Source of the DNA: Planctomycetota bacterium
Lineage (GTDB): Bacteria > Planctomycetota > UBA11346
Assembly (NCBI GenBank): GCA_023150565.1
Contig: JAKLKR010000027.1
Location: forward strand, 1-32,932
DNA: 32,932 nucleotides
Reading direction: 5' to 3'
Positions 26,372-32,932 of this stretch are shown here, piece by piece (within the stretch, counting starts at the first letter, position 1; each line of letters starts with the position of its first letter). The position numbers were made by a program, and so were the translations under genes. The notes under the pieces were generated by a model that worked only from the letters and a program-made list of their open reading frames with translations, did not search any database and had not been told where the DNA came from.

Positions 26372-29300
26372 GGGTGGGTCTCCTTCCCGTGCGCGTGGCC
26401 GCCACGCCGGCGCTGCAGGTAGGCCACCGCCGGGCGGGTGTTGAGCTCCTCGTCGAGGGCCTTGAAGGCGCGATGGCCCTCGGCCTCGCCCAGGCGCACC
26501 ACCGCGCTGGCGGGGTCGTTGAGGTCGCCGAACACGATCGCACGGGTCGGGCAGGTCTGGGCGCAGGCGGTGGTGATGGCGCCGTCGGGCAGGGCGCGGT
26601 TGCTGGCGTGCTCGCGGTCGCGCACCGTGCGCAGGCGCTGGACGCAGAAGTTGCACTTCTCCATCACCCCCATCGAGCGCACCGTGACCTCGGGGTTCAG
26701 CATCAGCTGGAGCGGGGCGTGGGTGAGCTCGGCGGCGGCGGTGGTGCGGCCCTCGGTGACCAGGTTCCTGGCCACGCGTTCGAGCGGCGCCCCGGCGCCC
26801 ACCGGGCCGGCGCGGTACTTGGCGTACTCGTACCAGTTGAAGCGGCGCACCTTGTAGGGGCAGTTGTTGGCGCAGTAGCGGGTGCCGATGCAGCGGTTGT
26901 AGATCTGCAGGCTCACGCCCTGGTCGTTGTGCATGGTGGCGTTGGCCGGGCACACCACCTCGCAGGGCGCATTGTCGCAGTGCAGGCACAGCATCGGCTG
27001 GTTGACCACCTGCACATCGAGCCGGGCGGCCTGGTCGGCGCCGGGCGCGGACGAATAGTAGCGGTCGATGCGGATCCAGTGCAGCTCGCGGTTCTTGCGC
27101 ACCTCGTCGCGGCCGACCACCGGGATGTTGTTCTCGGCCGAGCACGCCACCACGCAGGCGTTGCAGCCGGTGCAGGCGTCGAGGTCGATGGCCATGCCCC
27201 AGCGGCGGCCGAGGTAGGCGTGCTCGGTGCGCCACAGCGACAGCCGGCCGCCGGGCTTGCCGTCGGTGCCGGCGACCCACTTGGGAGCCAGCTCGTGCCC
27301 GGCCATGCTGTCGTCGAGCGGCATCGGCCGGCCGGCGAGGCGGTCGTGGAACTGGGTGGTGGCGAGCTCGTAGGTGCGCCCGGTGGGCTTGATCGCCGCC
27401 GCCTGGATGGCGCCGGCGCCGCGCGCGAAGAGCGGGAAGGCGTCGATGCGGAAGCCGTCGTCGAGGGCGGCCACCGCACCGGCGCGGGTACGGCCCCAGC
27501 CCAGGAACAGCTCGAGGGTGCCGGGGTGCTGGCCGTCCTGCACATGCACCGGCGCCTCGATGGTGCGTCCGGCGACCTCGAGCGCGACCACCGCGCCCTC
27601 GCCCACCAGCTCGCGCTGGGCGTCGGCCGGGCTGATCGCCAGGTAGTTGTCCCAGGTCACCTTCGACACCGGGTCGGGGACCTCCTGCAGCCAGGGGTTG
27701 TTGGCCGAGGCGCCATCGCGCAGGGTGCGGCTGGCCGAGAGCACCAGCTGGTATCCCGTCGAGGCGGCGAACGGCTGGATGCGCGCCGCATCACCGCGGA
27801 AGGTGGGGGCGGCGGCGGGTGCCGGCGCCGCCGGCAGCTCGACCACCCCGCGCGCCAGGCAGGCGCTCCACCAGGTTGTGTCGTCGGCCAGGGGCTGGGC
27901 GGCGGGGCGCACCTGGGCGATCCAGGCGGCGCGCACCGTCTCGCGCCAGGACCGCACCCCGGCGACCGCGGCATCCCACAGCGGCGCACGGCTGACCACG
28001 CTGAGCGCGGGCGCAGCCGGCGGCTTGGCCGCGGGCTGGGCATAGCCGGCCCAACCGGCGGCGGCGGCGAAGGCGAGCAGGCTCTGCTCGACCTCGCGCA
28101 CGTCCCACAGCGGACGCACGCAGGGCTGCTGCAGGGCGACCACGCCGGCGCGCAGCTCGGCATCGCCCCAGGATTCGAGGTCGTGGGCGGCGGGCGCGAC
28201 CCAGTGCGCCAGGGACGCGGTCTCGTCGAGGCGGTCGGCCACCGCCACCACCAGCTTGACCGCGGCCAGGGCCTCGGCGGCGGCGGGATGGCCGTGCACC
28301 GGGTTGCAGCCGGCCACGATCAGGGTGGCGATCTCGCCGCGCTTGCAGGCGGTGAGCAGGTCGTCGGCGGCGCCGCCGTCGGCGATCGCGCTGGCGCCGG
28401 CCGGGGCCGCGGTGGCCTGGGGACCGTGCAGGTTGCCGAGCGCGCCGTTGAGGAACTCGACCGCCAGATGCAGCCCGGCGGGCGACCAGGCGCTGCCGGC
28501 GCAGACCACGCTGGCGTGGCCGGCGCGGCGGTTCGCCACCAGCGCCTCGGCCACCGCCTCGAGGGCCGGCCTGCCGTCGACGGCGCGCAGACCGAGGGCG
28601 GCGGAGAGGTCGCCGGCGCGCACGCGATCCAGCTCGCGGGCGATGGCGGGGGGCAGGGCGGCACCGCCGCCGAGGGCCTTGGCCACCAGCTCGGCCACGC
28701 CCCAGGCCGCCCATTCCAGGCGGTCGGGCGCGCAGCGCACGCGCAGGTCGGCGCAGGTGCCGAGCTGCGAGAGGGTGGGCTCGACCACCACCACCCGGCC
28801 GCGGTTGCGGCGCAGCTCGCCGAAGCCGACCTGTTCGCCCAGGCCGGCCAGGCCGCCGCCGAGCAGGTCGCCGAAGGCCACCAGCAGGCGGGCGCGGTCG
28901 AGGCGGTACTGGCGTCCGGCGGCGGGCCGGTCGCCCCAGGCCTGCTGGCGCGCGCGCAGCTCGGCGGTGCGTGGCAGGGCTTCGAACACGGCATGGGTCA
29001 GGCGGCCGCCGGCGGCGGCCACCAGGCCGTCGACCAGACGGCGGCGGGCGGGGCCGTCGACCGGCCCGGTGAGCAGGCCGACGCGGCCCTGCTTGAGCGC
29101 CGCGCCCACCGCAGCGTCAAGCGCCGCCCAGGTGGTGGCGGCGAAGCCGTCGGCGCCGCGCTGCTGCGGCCCGTGCTGCAGGCGGTCGGGATCGTAGAGG
29201 TCGAGCAGCGCCGCCTGGGTGCGCAGATCGGCGCTGCCGCGCCCCACCGGGCAGTCGGGGTTGCCTTCGATCTTGATCGGCCGGCCGTCGTAGGTCTTGA

Positions 29301-29670
29301 CCGCCACCGCCACCGGGTGGCCGGCGGCGCGCAGCACGCTGGCGTAGTGCAGCGGCTCGCCCGGGGACATGCCCTCGACCTGCACCGCCGGCGGCACCAG
29401 GGTGTCGGGGTGCTTCTCGCCGCAGGCGGCGAGGGCGAACACCGCCGCCGCGCCGGTGAGCTGGAGGAAGCCGCGGCGGTTGACCGCCGCGAGCAGGGCG
29501 GGATCGCCGGGCACCGGCAGTTCGCCGGTGCAGGCGGGCTGGTCGATGCCATGCGCGCTGCGCAGCTCGGCGATGGCGGCGGCGACCTCGGGACGGAACT
29601 CGTCCGCCGGTGCGGCCTGCACCAGGTCCTCGGGAGCCTTCCAGAAGCGGGTGGTCATGCGGTCGCTCAT
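26368..29670 (-). CDS. actB: alternative complex III iron-sulfur/molybdopterin-like subunit ActB
   Basis: An 1100-aa fusion of a molybdopterin-oxidoreductase-like N-terminal part and a ferredoxin-like C-terminal part. The twin-arginine segment NRRGFLQLTG (R65, R66) runs into FALAACG with C83 in a possible lipobox. The C-terminal domain has 15 well-placed cysteines: 833/836/839/843, 895/898/903/907, 927/933/937 and 1006/1009/1036/1040. That is the count for three [4Fe-4S] and one [3Fe-4S] cluster, as reported for this family. The molybdopterin-like part in this family carries no Mo cofactor. ATG 29670 shares a base with the actA stop (TGATG); ATG 29658 is an alternative start. Confidence 0.97.
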   Translation of the reverse strand: MSDRMTTRFWKAPEDLVQAAPADEFRPEVAAAIAELRSAHGIDQPACTGELPVPGDPALLAAVNRRGFLQLTGAAAVFALAACGEKHPDTLVPPAVQVEGMSPGEPLHYASVLRAAGHPVAVAVKTYDGRPIKIEGNPDCPVGRGSADLRTQAALLDLYDPDRLQHGPQQRGADGFAATTWAALDAAVGAALKQGRVGLLTGPVDGPARRRLVDGLVAAAGGRLTHAVFEALPRTAELRARQQAWGDRPAAGRQYRLDRARLLVAFGDLLGGGLAGLGEQVGFGELRRNRGRVVVVEPTLSQLGTCADLRVRCAPDRLEWAAWGVAELVAKALGGGAALPPAIARELDRVRAGDLSAALGLRAVDGRPALEAVAEALVANRRAGHASVVCAGSAWSPAGLHLAVEFLNGALGNLHGPQATAAPAGASAIADGGAADDLLTACKRGEIATLIVAGCNPVHGHPAAAEALAAVKLVVAVADRLDETASLAHWVAPAAHDLESWGDAELRAGVVALQQPCVRPLWDVREVEQSLLAFAAAAGWAGYAQPAAKPPAAPALSVVSRAPLWDAAVAGVRSWRETVRAAWIAQVRPAAQPLADDTTWWSACLARGVVELPAAPAPAAAPTFRGDAARIQPFAASTGYQLVLSASRTLRDGASANNPWLQEVPDPVSKVTWDNYLAISPADAQRELVGEGAVVALEVAGRTIEAPVHVQDGQHPGTLELFLGWGRTRAGAVAALDDGFRIDAFPLFARGAGAIQAAAIKPTGRTYELATTQFHDRLAGRPMPLDDSMAGHELAPKWVAGTDGKPGGRLSLWRTEHAYLGRRWGMAIDLDACTGCNACVVACSAENNIPVVGRDEVRKNRELHWIRIDRYYSSAPGADQAARLDVQVVNQPMLCLHCDNAPCEVVCPANATMHNDQGVSLQIYNRCIGTRYCANNCPYKVRRFNWYEYAKYRAGPVGAGAPLERVARNLVTEGRTTAAAELTHAPLQLMLNPEVTVRSMGVMEKCNFCVQRLRTVRDREHASNRALPDGAITTACAQTCPTRAIVFGDLNDPASAVVRLGEAEGHRAFKALDEELNTRPAVAYLQRRRGGHAHGKETHP

Positions 29671-30515
29671 CACTGGTGGCAGGTGCTGCACTGGGTCTGG
29701 GCGTTCATCAGGCGGCTCTCGCCGTAGAAGGCCTTATGGGTCTCGGGCAGGTCGGCGGCCCGCCACTGGGGCAGGTCCTTGAGGCCCTTTTCGGCGATGA
29801 AGGCGCGCAGGCGGTCGAGCTGGCGCGGCGCGGCCGCCGCCACGCCGGCGGCGGTGGCCGGCTGTCCCTGGCGCAGGAAGGTGACCACCGGGTCGCGTTC
29901 CTGGCGGGCGATGGTGGCGTGGTTGTCGGCCGTGCCGGTGGTGAAGGTGGCCGGCTCGCCGGCGACCAGCCCCGGCCCCCCCACGTAGTTGCTGCGGCGG
30001 TGGCACTCCAGGCACCAGCCCATGTTGAGGGTGGCGTACTGGCGCAGGGTGGTCATCTCCTCGACCGGACCATGGCAGGTCTGGCAGGCGACCCCGCCCT
30101 GGACGTGCCACTGGTGGCTGAAATAGACGTGGTCGGGCAGGCGGTGGACGCGCTGCCAATGCACCACGCCGCCGGCGTAGGTGACGCCATTGGCCTCGTA
30201 GGAACCCTTTTCCGCGATCGCCAGCAGCTTCTGCACCTCGGGCTTGTCGCCGCCCACGTGGTTGTGGCAGCCCAGGCACACCGACATCGGCGGCACCCCG
30301 GCATGCTTGCCGGTGGCGGCGCTGAAGTGGCAGTACTGGCAGTCGATACGCAGATCGCCGGCATGCTGCTTGTGGCTGTAGGCGATGGGCTGGACCGGGG
30401 CGTAGCCGCGGTCGTGGAAGGCGTTGACGAACCACAGGGCGCCAGCCACGCCGGCCGCCACCAGCAGCGCCGGTACGAACCAGAAGCGCCGCAGCAGGTG
30501 CAACGGGTTGATCAT
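29670..30515 (-). CDS. actA: alternative complex III pentaheme cytochrome c subunit ActA
   Basis: A 281-aa multiheme cytochrome with an N-terminal membrane anchor (about 11-30). Five heme sites are visible: CQYCH (59-63), CLGCH (80-84), CQTCH (144-148), CLECH (168-172) and CSTCH (276-280, one residue before the end). This is the expected heme number for ActA. ATG 30515 places the membrane helix close to the N-terminus as in relatives; the frame is open further upstream but that part has no family resemblance. It is the first gene of the respiratory array, preceded by the AT-rich control region. Confidence 0.96.
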   Translation of the reverse strand: MINPLHLLRRFWFVPALLVAAGVAGALWFVNAFHDRGYAPVQPIAYSHKQHAGDLRIDCQYCHFSAATGKHAGVPPMSVCLGCHNHVGGDKPEVQKLLAIAEKGSYEANGVTYAGGVVHWQRVHRLPDHVYFSHQWHVQGGVACQTCHGPVEEMTTLRQYATLNMGWCLECHRRSNYVGGPGLVAGEPATFTTGTADNHATIARQERDPVVTFLRQGQPATAAGVAAAAPRQLDRLRAFIAEKGLKDLPQWRAADLPETHKAFYGESRLMNAQTQCSTCHQ

Positions 30516-30706
30516 GGCCGCCCGCGGGGGAACCCCGGGGTCGCGATGCGGAACGGTCACGCGCGCAATCTCCTGATCAGGCCCGTGGAGGGAGAGGCCG
30601 GACCCTAGGACCACCACCGAGGGTGTCCAGACACGGACCGTGAACATGTGTCATGCATCGCACAAAGAAATCATCCGCATGTGGCACATGCATTTGCATA
30701 TCAATA
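30516..30706 (-). promoter_or_regulatory. candidate control region of the respiratory operon
   Basis: This 191-bp gap precedes actA. Its distal half (about 30640-30706) is strikingly AT-rich for this genome and contains a perfect 15-bp palindrome GCATGTG-G-CACATGC (30677-30691), partly overlapped by ATGCA-TT-TGCAT (30688-30699), and a further ATGCAT at 30653-30658. Such clustering fits a regulator-binding site and promoter. I cannot assign a regulator: the palindrome differs from the FNR and CRP consensus. The proximal 100 bp are GC-rich leader without a clear ribosome-binding site. Confidence 0.45.
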
Positions 30707-31147
30707 TCAGCTTTGGCCGATGCCCTGGGTGCGGTAGCGCAGCAGCAGCTGGGTGACCACATCCGGTCCCAGGGGTTGGCCGATGCCGGCCCGCCGGGCG
30801 AGATCGTTGATGGTGTCGGCGATGCGCTCGAGGGCGAGGGCGGCCTCCTGCGGCGCCTCCGGCAGGTCCACGGTGCGGCAGGGCTGCTCGGTGGCGAGCT
30901 CCAGCTCCCAGCCGCACTTGGCCACCAGCAGGCGGGCGTGGCCCTGGCGGGCCAGCTCGTCGGCGGGGTCGAGCTGCGCGACCACCTCCAGCACCATCAG
31001 CTTGAAATGGCTGGTGGCGGGCTCATCGCGCTCCTCGGCCATGGGCGCGAAGCGCAGGTCGAACAGCACCTTGCCGCCATAGAGCGCGAGCTCCTGCGGC
31101 TTGAGGGTGATGCCGTAGAGGCGGTCGGCGACGAGGCGTGGCTGCAT
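30707..31147 (-). CDS. hypothetical protein, 146 aa
   Basis: I do not recognise this protein. It has no signal peptide or membrane helix. Strand-like stretches (ITLKPQELALYGGKVLFDLRF, FKLMVLEVVAQL, HARLLVAKCGWELELA) are followed by a C-terminal helical part (ERIADTINDLARRAGIGQP). This layout weakly recalls the SecB chaperone fold, but no residue proves it. The balanced composition contrasts with the antisense frames, which supports a real gene. It diverges from the Sel1-sigma gene across 96 bp and lies upstream of actA in the same direction, separated by the AT-rich region. Confidence 0.7.
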   Translation of the reverse strand: MQPRLVADRLYGITLKPQELALYGGKVLFDLRFAPMAEERDEPATSHFKLMVLEVVAQLDPADELARQGHARLLVAKCGWELELATEQPCRTVDLPEAPQEAALALERIADTINDLARRAGIGQPLGPDVVTQLLLRYRTQGIGQS

Positions 31148-31243
31148 GGCGGTGGCAGCGTGCCGCCGCCGACGCCGGGACCAGGAGCGAACCGCGGCGC
31201 GGGCGATGCCCTGCCGGCATCCTTGCCGCCCCGCCCGGCCACG
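31148..31243. promoter_or_regulatory. divergent intergenic region with inverted repeat
   Basis: The 96-bp gap must hold the starts of both divergent genes. It contains GATGCC (31205-31210) and GGCATC (31216-31221), a 6-bp inverted repeat with a 5-nt spacer, ending 22 nt before the Sel1-sigma start codon. Neither gene has a recognisable Shine-Dalgarno, so leaderless or weak-leader initiation is possible. Confidence 0.3.
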
Positions 31244-32494
31244 ATGACCGGAGTGGCCGCCACCGACGCCCAGCGCTACGCCCGCGCCAAGCAGCTGATC
31301 GCCGGCGGCGACCGGGCCGGGCTGGCCGAGGCCGAGGAGCTGCTGCGCGCCGGCACCGCGGCCGGCCATGTGCCGTCGCGCTTCCGCCTCGCCGAACTGC
31401 TGCTCGCCGACGCCGATCCCGCGCGCCAGGGCGAGGGCCGCGAGCACCTCGCCGCCGCCGCCGCCGCCGACCATCCCAAGGCCTGCTTCCTGCTCGGGCT
31501 GCTGCATGCCCACGGCTCGGCGGGGCTGGCCCAGGATCTCGCCGCCGCCGCGCGCTGGTGCCAGGCCGCCGCCCGCCTCGGGCTGGCCGAGGCCCAGTTC
31601 AACCTCGCCCTGCTGATGGCCTCGGGCAGCGGCCTGCCGGCCGATCCCATCGCCGCCACCGCCTGGCTGCGCCGGGCGGCGATCAACGGCCTGCCCGAGG
31701 CCGACGGCTGCCTCGACCTGCTCTATCGCGCAGACCGGCCGCGCACCTGGGACGAGGCCGACACCAGGGCCAGCGTGGCCCTGGCGCGCACCGACGCCGA
31801 GGGCCGCAAGCCGATGCGTTTTGCGGAATACTACGTCGACCCCGCCCTCGACCTGGTGGCGCGCCGCTTCGCCCTGCGCCGCGACGAGATCGAGGACGTG
31901 GTGCAGCAGTTCTTCCTCGAGCTGGAGGAGCCGATGCAGCGCGGCGAGCTGCGCGGCCAGGCGCGCAAGGACGCCATCCGCCACCACTACGACCCGGCCA
32001 AGGGTCCGTTCCGTCCCTACCTCGGCCGCGCGCTGGTGAACTTCGTGCGCAACTGGCTGCGCGACCGCGACCAGCCCGCCGGCGGCAGCGCCGATCCCGA
32101 CCCCGACGGCGAGGAGCTGGCCGCGCTCCATGCCGGCGAATGGGGCGCCCTGCTGGCGGCCTTCGCCGAGGACGCCCGCCAGCGCCGCGCCGACGCCGCG
32201 CGCGCCGTCGATGCCCTGCAGCTGGTGGTGGTCGAGGGCCGGCCCCAGGCCGAGGTCGCGGCCCGCTTCGCGCTCACCGACCGCTCGGTGCGCACCGCCC
32301 TGGCGCTCGGCATCGACCTGCTGCGGGAATGGTGCCAGCACCGCCTGGCCGAGCGCGCGGCCCCGGATGCGGCCGCCGACGCCCTGGCGCAGGGGCTGGA
32401 GCTGCTGCCGGCCTGGCTGCGCCACCCCTCGGCGGCCAAGCGCGCCCGCGCGCTGCTGCTGCTCGCCCTGGTCTGGCGCCGCATCGCGCCGTAG
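31244..32494 (+). CDS. Sel1-repeat/sigma-70-like fusion protein
   Basis: A 416-aa protein with two parts. Residues 5-160 form about four Sel1/TPR-like repeats of roughly 36 residues (for example HPKACFLLGLLHAHG, LAEAQFNLALLMASG). Residues about 196-275 resemble sigma-70 region 2: DEIEDVVQQFFLELEEP, then YDPAKGPFRPYLGRALVNFVRNWLRDR, the pattern of planctomycete-type ECF sigma factors. Residues about 320-362 (ALQLVVVEGRPQAEVAARFALTDRSVRTAL) look like the region 4 helix-turn-helix. ATG 31244 starts the homologous part; the open frame upstream is antisense to the 146-aa gene. Whether it still binds core polymerase is unknown. It could regulate its divergent neighbour or the respiratory operon; that is inference. 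Confidence 0.75.
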   Translation: MTGVAATDAQRYARAKQLIAGGDRAGLAEAEELLRAGTAAGHVPSRFRLAELLLADADPARQGEGREHLAAAAAADHPKACFLLGLLHAHGSAGLAQDLAAAARWCQAAARLGLAEAQFNLALLMASGSGLPADPIAATAWLRRAAINGLPEADGCLDLLYRADRPRTWDEADTRASVALARTDAEGRKPMRFAEYYVDPALDLVARRFALRRDEIEDVVQQFFLELEEPMQRGELRGQARKDAIRHHYDPAKGPFRPYLGRALVNFVRNWLRDRDQPAGGSADPDPDGEELAALHAGEWGALLAAFAEDARQRRADAARAVDALQLVVVEGRPQAEVAARFALTDRSVRTALALGIDLLREWCQHRLAERAAPDAAADALAQGLELLPAWLRHPSAAKRARALLLLALVWRRIAP

Positions 32495-32506
32495 GCCGCC
32501 GGCGGC
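32495..32506. terminator. short palindrome between convergent genes
   Basis: GCCGCCGGCGGC is a perfect 12-bp palindrome starting one base after the Sel1-sigma stop codon, in a 21-bp gap between convergent genes. It may help termination in both directions. No T-run follows and, without a loop, the hairpin would be small, so this is tentative. Confidence 0.3.
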
Positions 32507-32515
32507 TGACCTCGC

Positions 32516-32932
32516 TCAGCCCGCCAGCCGGTCCAGCGGCGCCGGCTCCTCGGCCAGGGTGGAGCTTCGCCGCAGCAGGCGCAGCATCAGGTGGTCGATG
32601 CGGTTGCCGAACCCGCTCAGGCGCGCGGCCTGGGCGATGCGCGCCGCCGCCTGCGGAGTGGCGCGGGTGCGCGGCCGGCTCTGGATCAGGTAGCAGAAGT
32701 CGGCCAGGGCGCTGCGCTGGAGCAGGCACGGACGCGGCAGCAGCTCCCGGGCGAGGGCGAACACCTCGTCGATGGGGAAGGCGGCGTCCAGCGACATGGC
32801 GTAGTCGAGGGTGGTCAGCCGCGGCGCGCTGCGCGCCAGCTCCTCGACGCAGATGCGCCGGGAGGCCGGCGAGCGCAGGGCGCCGAAGTCGAACAGGTAG
32901 AAGGCGCCGCCGGGCCCCATGCGGCCGATCAG
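32516..32932 (-). CDS. C-terminal part of a protein cut by the window edge, possibly kinase-like
   Basis: The frame stays open to the window edge; an ATG at 32920 lies four codons inside, but the sequence before it (LIGR) continues the frame, so I treat this as a 3' fragment of about 138 codons. The stretch GGAFYLFDFGALRSPASRRICVEELARSA resembles the metal-binding segment and following helix of lipopolysaccharide (Kdo/heptose) kinases, where an aspartate is followed by a basic segment. The rest is helical. This assignment is weak, because the ATP-binding part lies outside the window. It is convergent with the Sel1-sigma gene. Confidence 0.6.
   Translation of the reverse strand: MIGRMGPGGAFYLFDFGALRSPASRRICVEELARSAPRLTTLDYAMSLDAAFPIDEVFALARELLPRPCLLQRSALADFCYLIQSRPRTRATPQAAARIAQAARLSGFGNRIDHLMLRLLRRSSTLAEEPAPLDRLAG

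Noticed and set aside
26374..29727. 1117-aa plus-strand open frame opposite actB
   Set aside because: Its composition (G, A, H, Q, R) is typical of an antisense frame, while actB on the other strand has complete iron-sulfur motifs.
30653..31243. N-terminal extension of the Sel1-sigma frame by 197 codons
   Set aside because: It is antisense to the 146-aa gene, has biased composition and no repeat or domain, and the Sel1 homology begins after ATG 31244.

Overview
The window is a very GC-rich, densely coded bacterial chromosome segment with about 25 supported protein genes and no rRNA, tRNA, CRISPR array or transposase gene that I can see. The mix of an alternative complex III respiratory operon, a type 2 isoleucyl-tRNA synthetase, weak Shine-Dalgarno use and a Sel1-repeat/sigma-70-like fusion protein suggests an aerobic member of the Planctomycetota or a relative in the PVC group. 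This placement is an inference from gene content; no marker gene fixes it.

Left part (1-12.5 kb). A 387-bp non-coding edge carries hairpin repeats and a 20-bp direct repeat. A phytanoyl-CoA dioxygenase-like gene follows, convergent with a secreted protein of unknown function. Divergent from the latter is a plus-strand cluster: ileS (type 2), an alpha/beta hydrolase and cysS. Facing it on the minus strand is cysD - cysN (with a degenerate APS-kinase-like tail) - acyl-CoA desaturase, that is, ATP sulfurylase for sulfate activation plus a membrane lipid desaturase. An 8-bp tandem repeat fills the cysD-cysN gap. A small secreted protein gene diverges from cysD.

Main part (12.6-30.5 kb). One long minus-strand array of 16 genes reads actA-B-C-D-E-F, a monoheme cytochrome c, coxB, coxA, ctaA, ctaB, ctaG, a 63-aa membrane protein, coxC, an MFS transporter and a secreted hydrolase. 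Almost every junction is a stop/start overlap (ATGA, GTGA, TGATG, or 8-14 nt). It encodes a complete quinol-to-oxygen chain: alternative complex III oxidises quinol, cytochrome c domains carry the electrons, and an A2-type aa3 oxidase reduces oxygen. Heme A synthesis (ctaB, ctaA) and CuB insertion (ctaG) are built in. No SCO-type copper chaperone is present.

Right part (30.5-32.9 kb). Upstream of actA lies an AT-rich pocket with nested palindromes, the best candidate control region for the operon. Next come an uncharacterised 146-aa protein, a divergent Sel1-repeat/sigma-70-like fusion protein, and the 3' end of a convergent gene cut by the window edge.

The items most worth a second look are the Sel1-sigma fusion with its divergent partner, the degenerate kinase tail on CysN, the array of six consecutive hairpins at the start of the operon's last gene, and the unexplained C-terminal extensions on the cytochrome c and CoxB.
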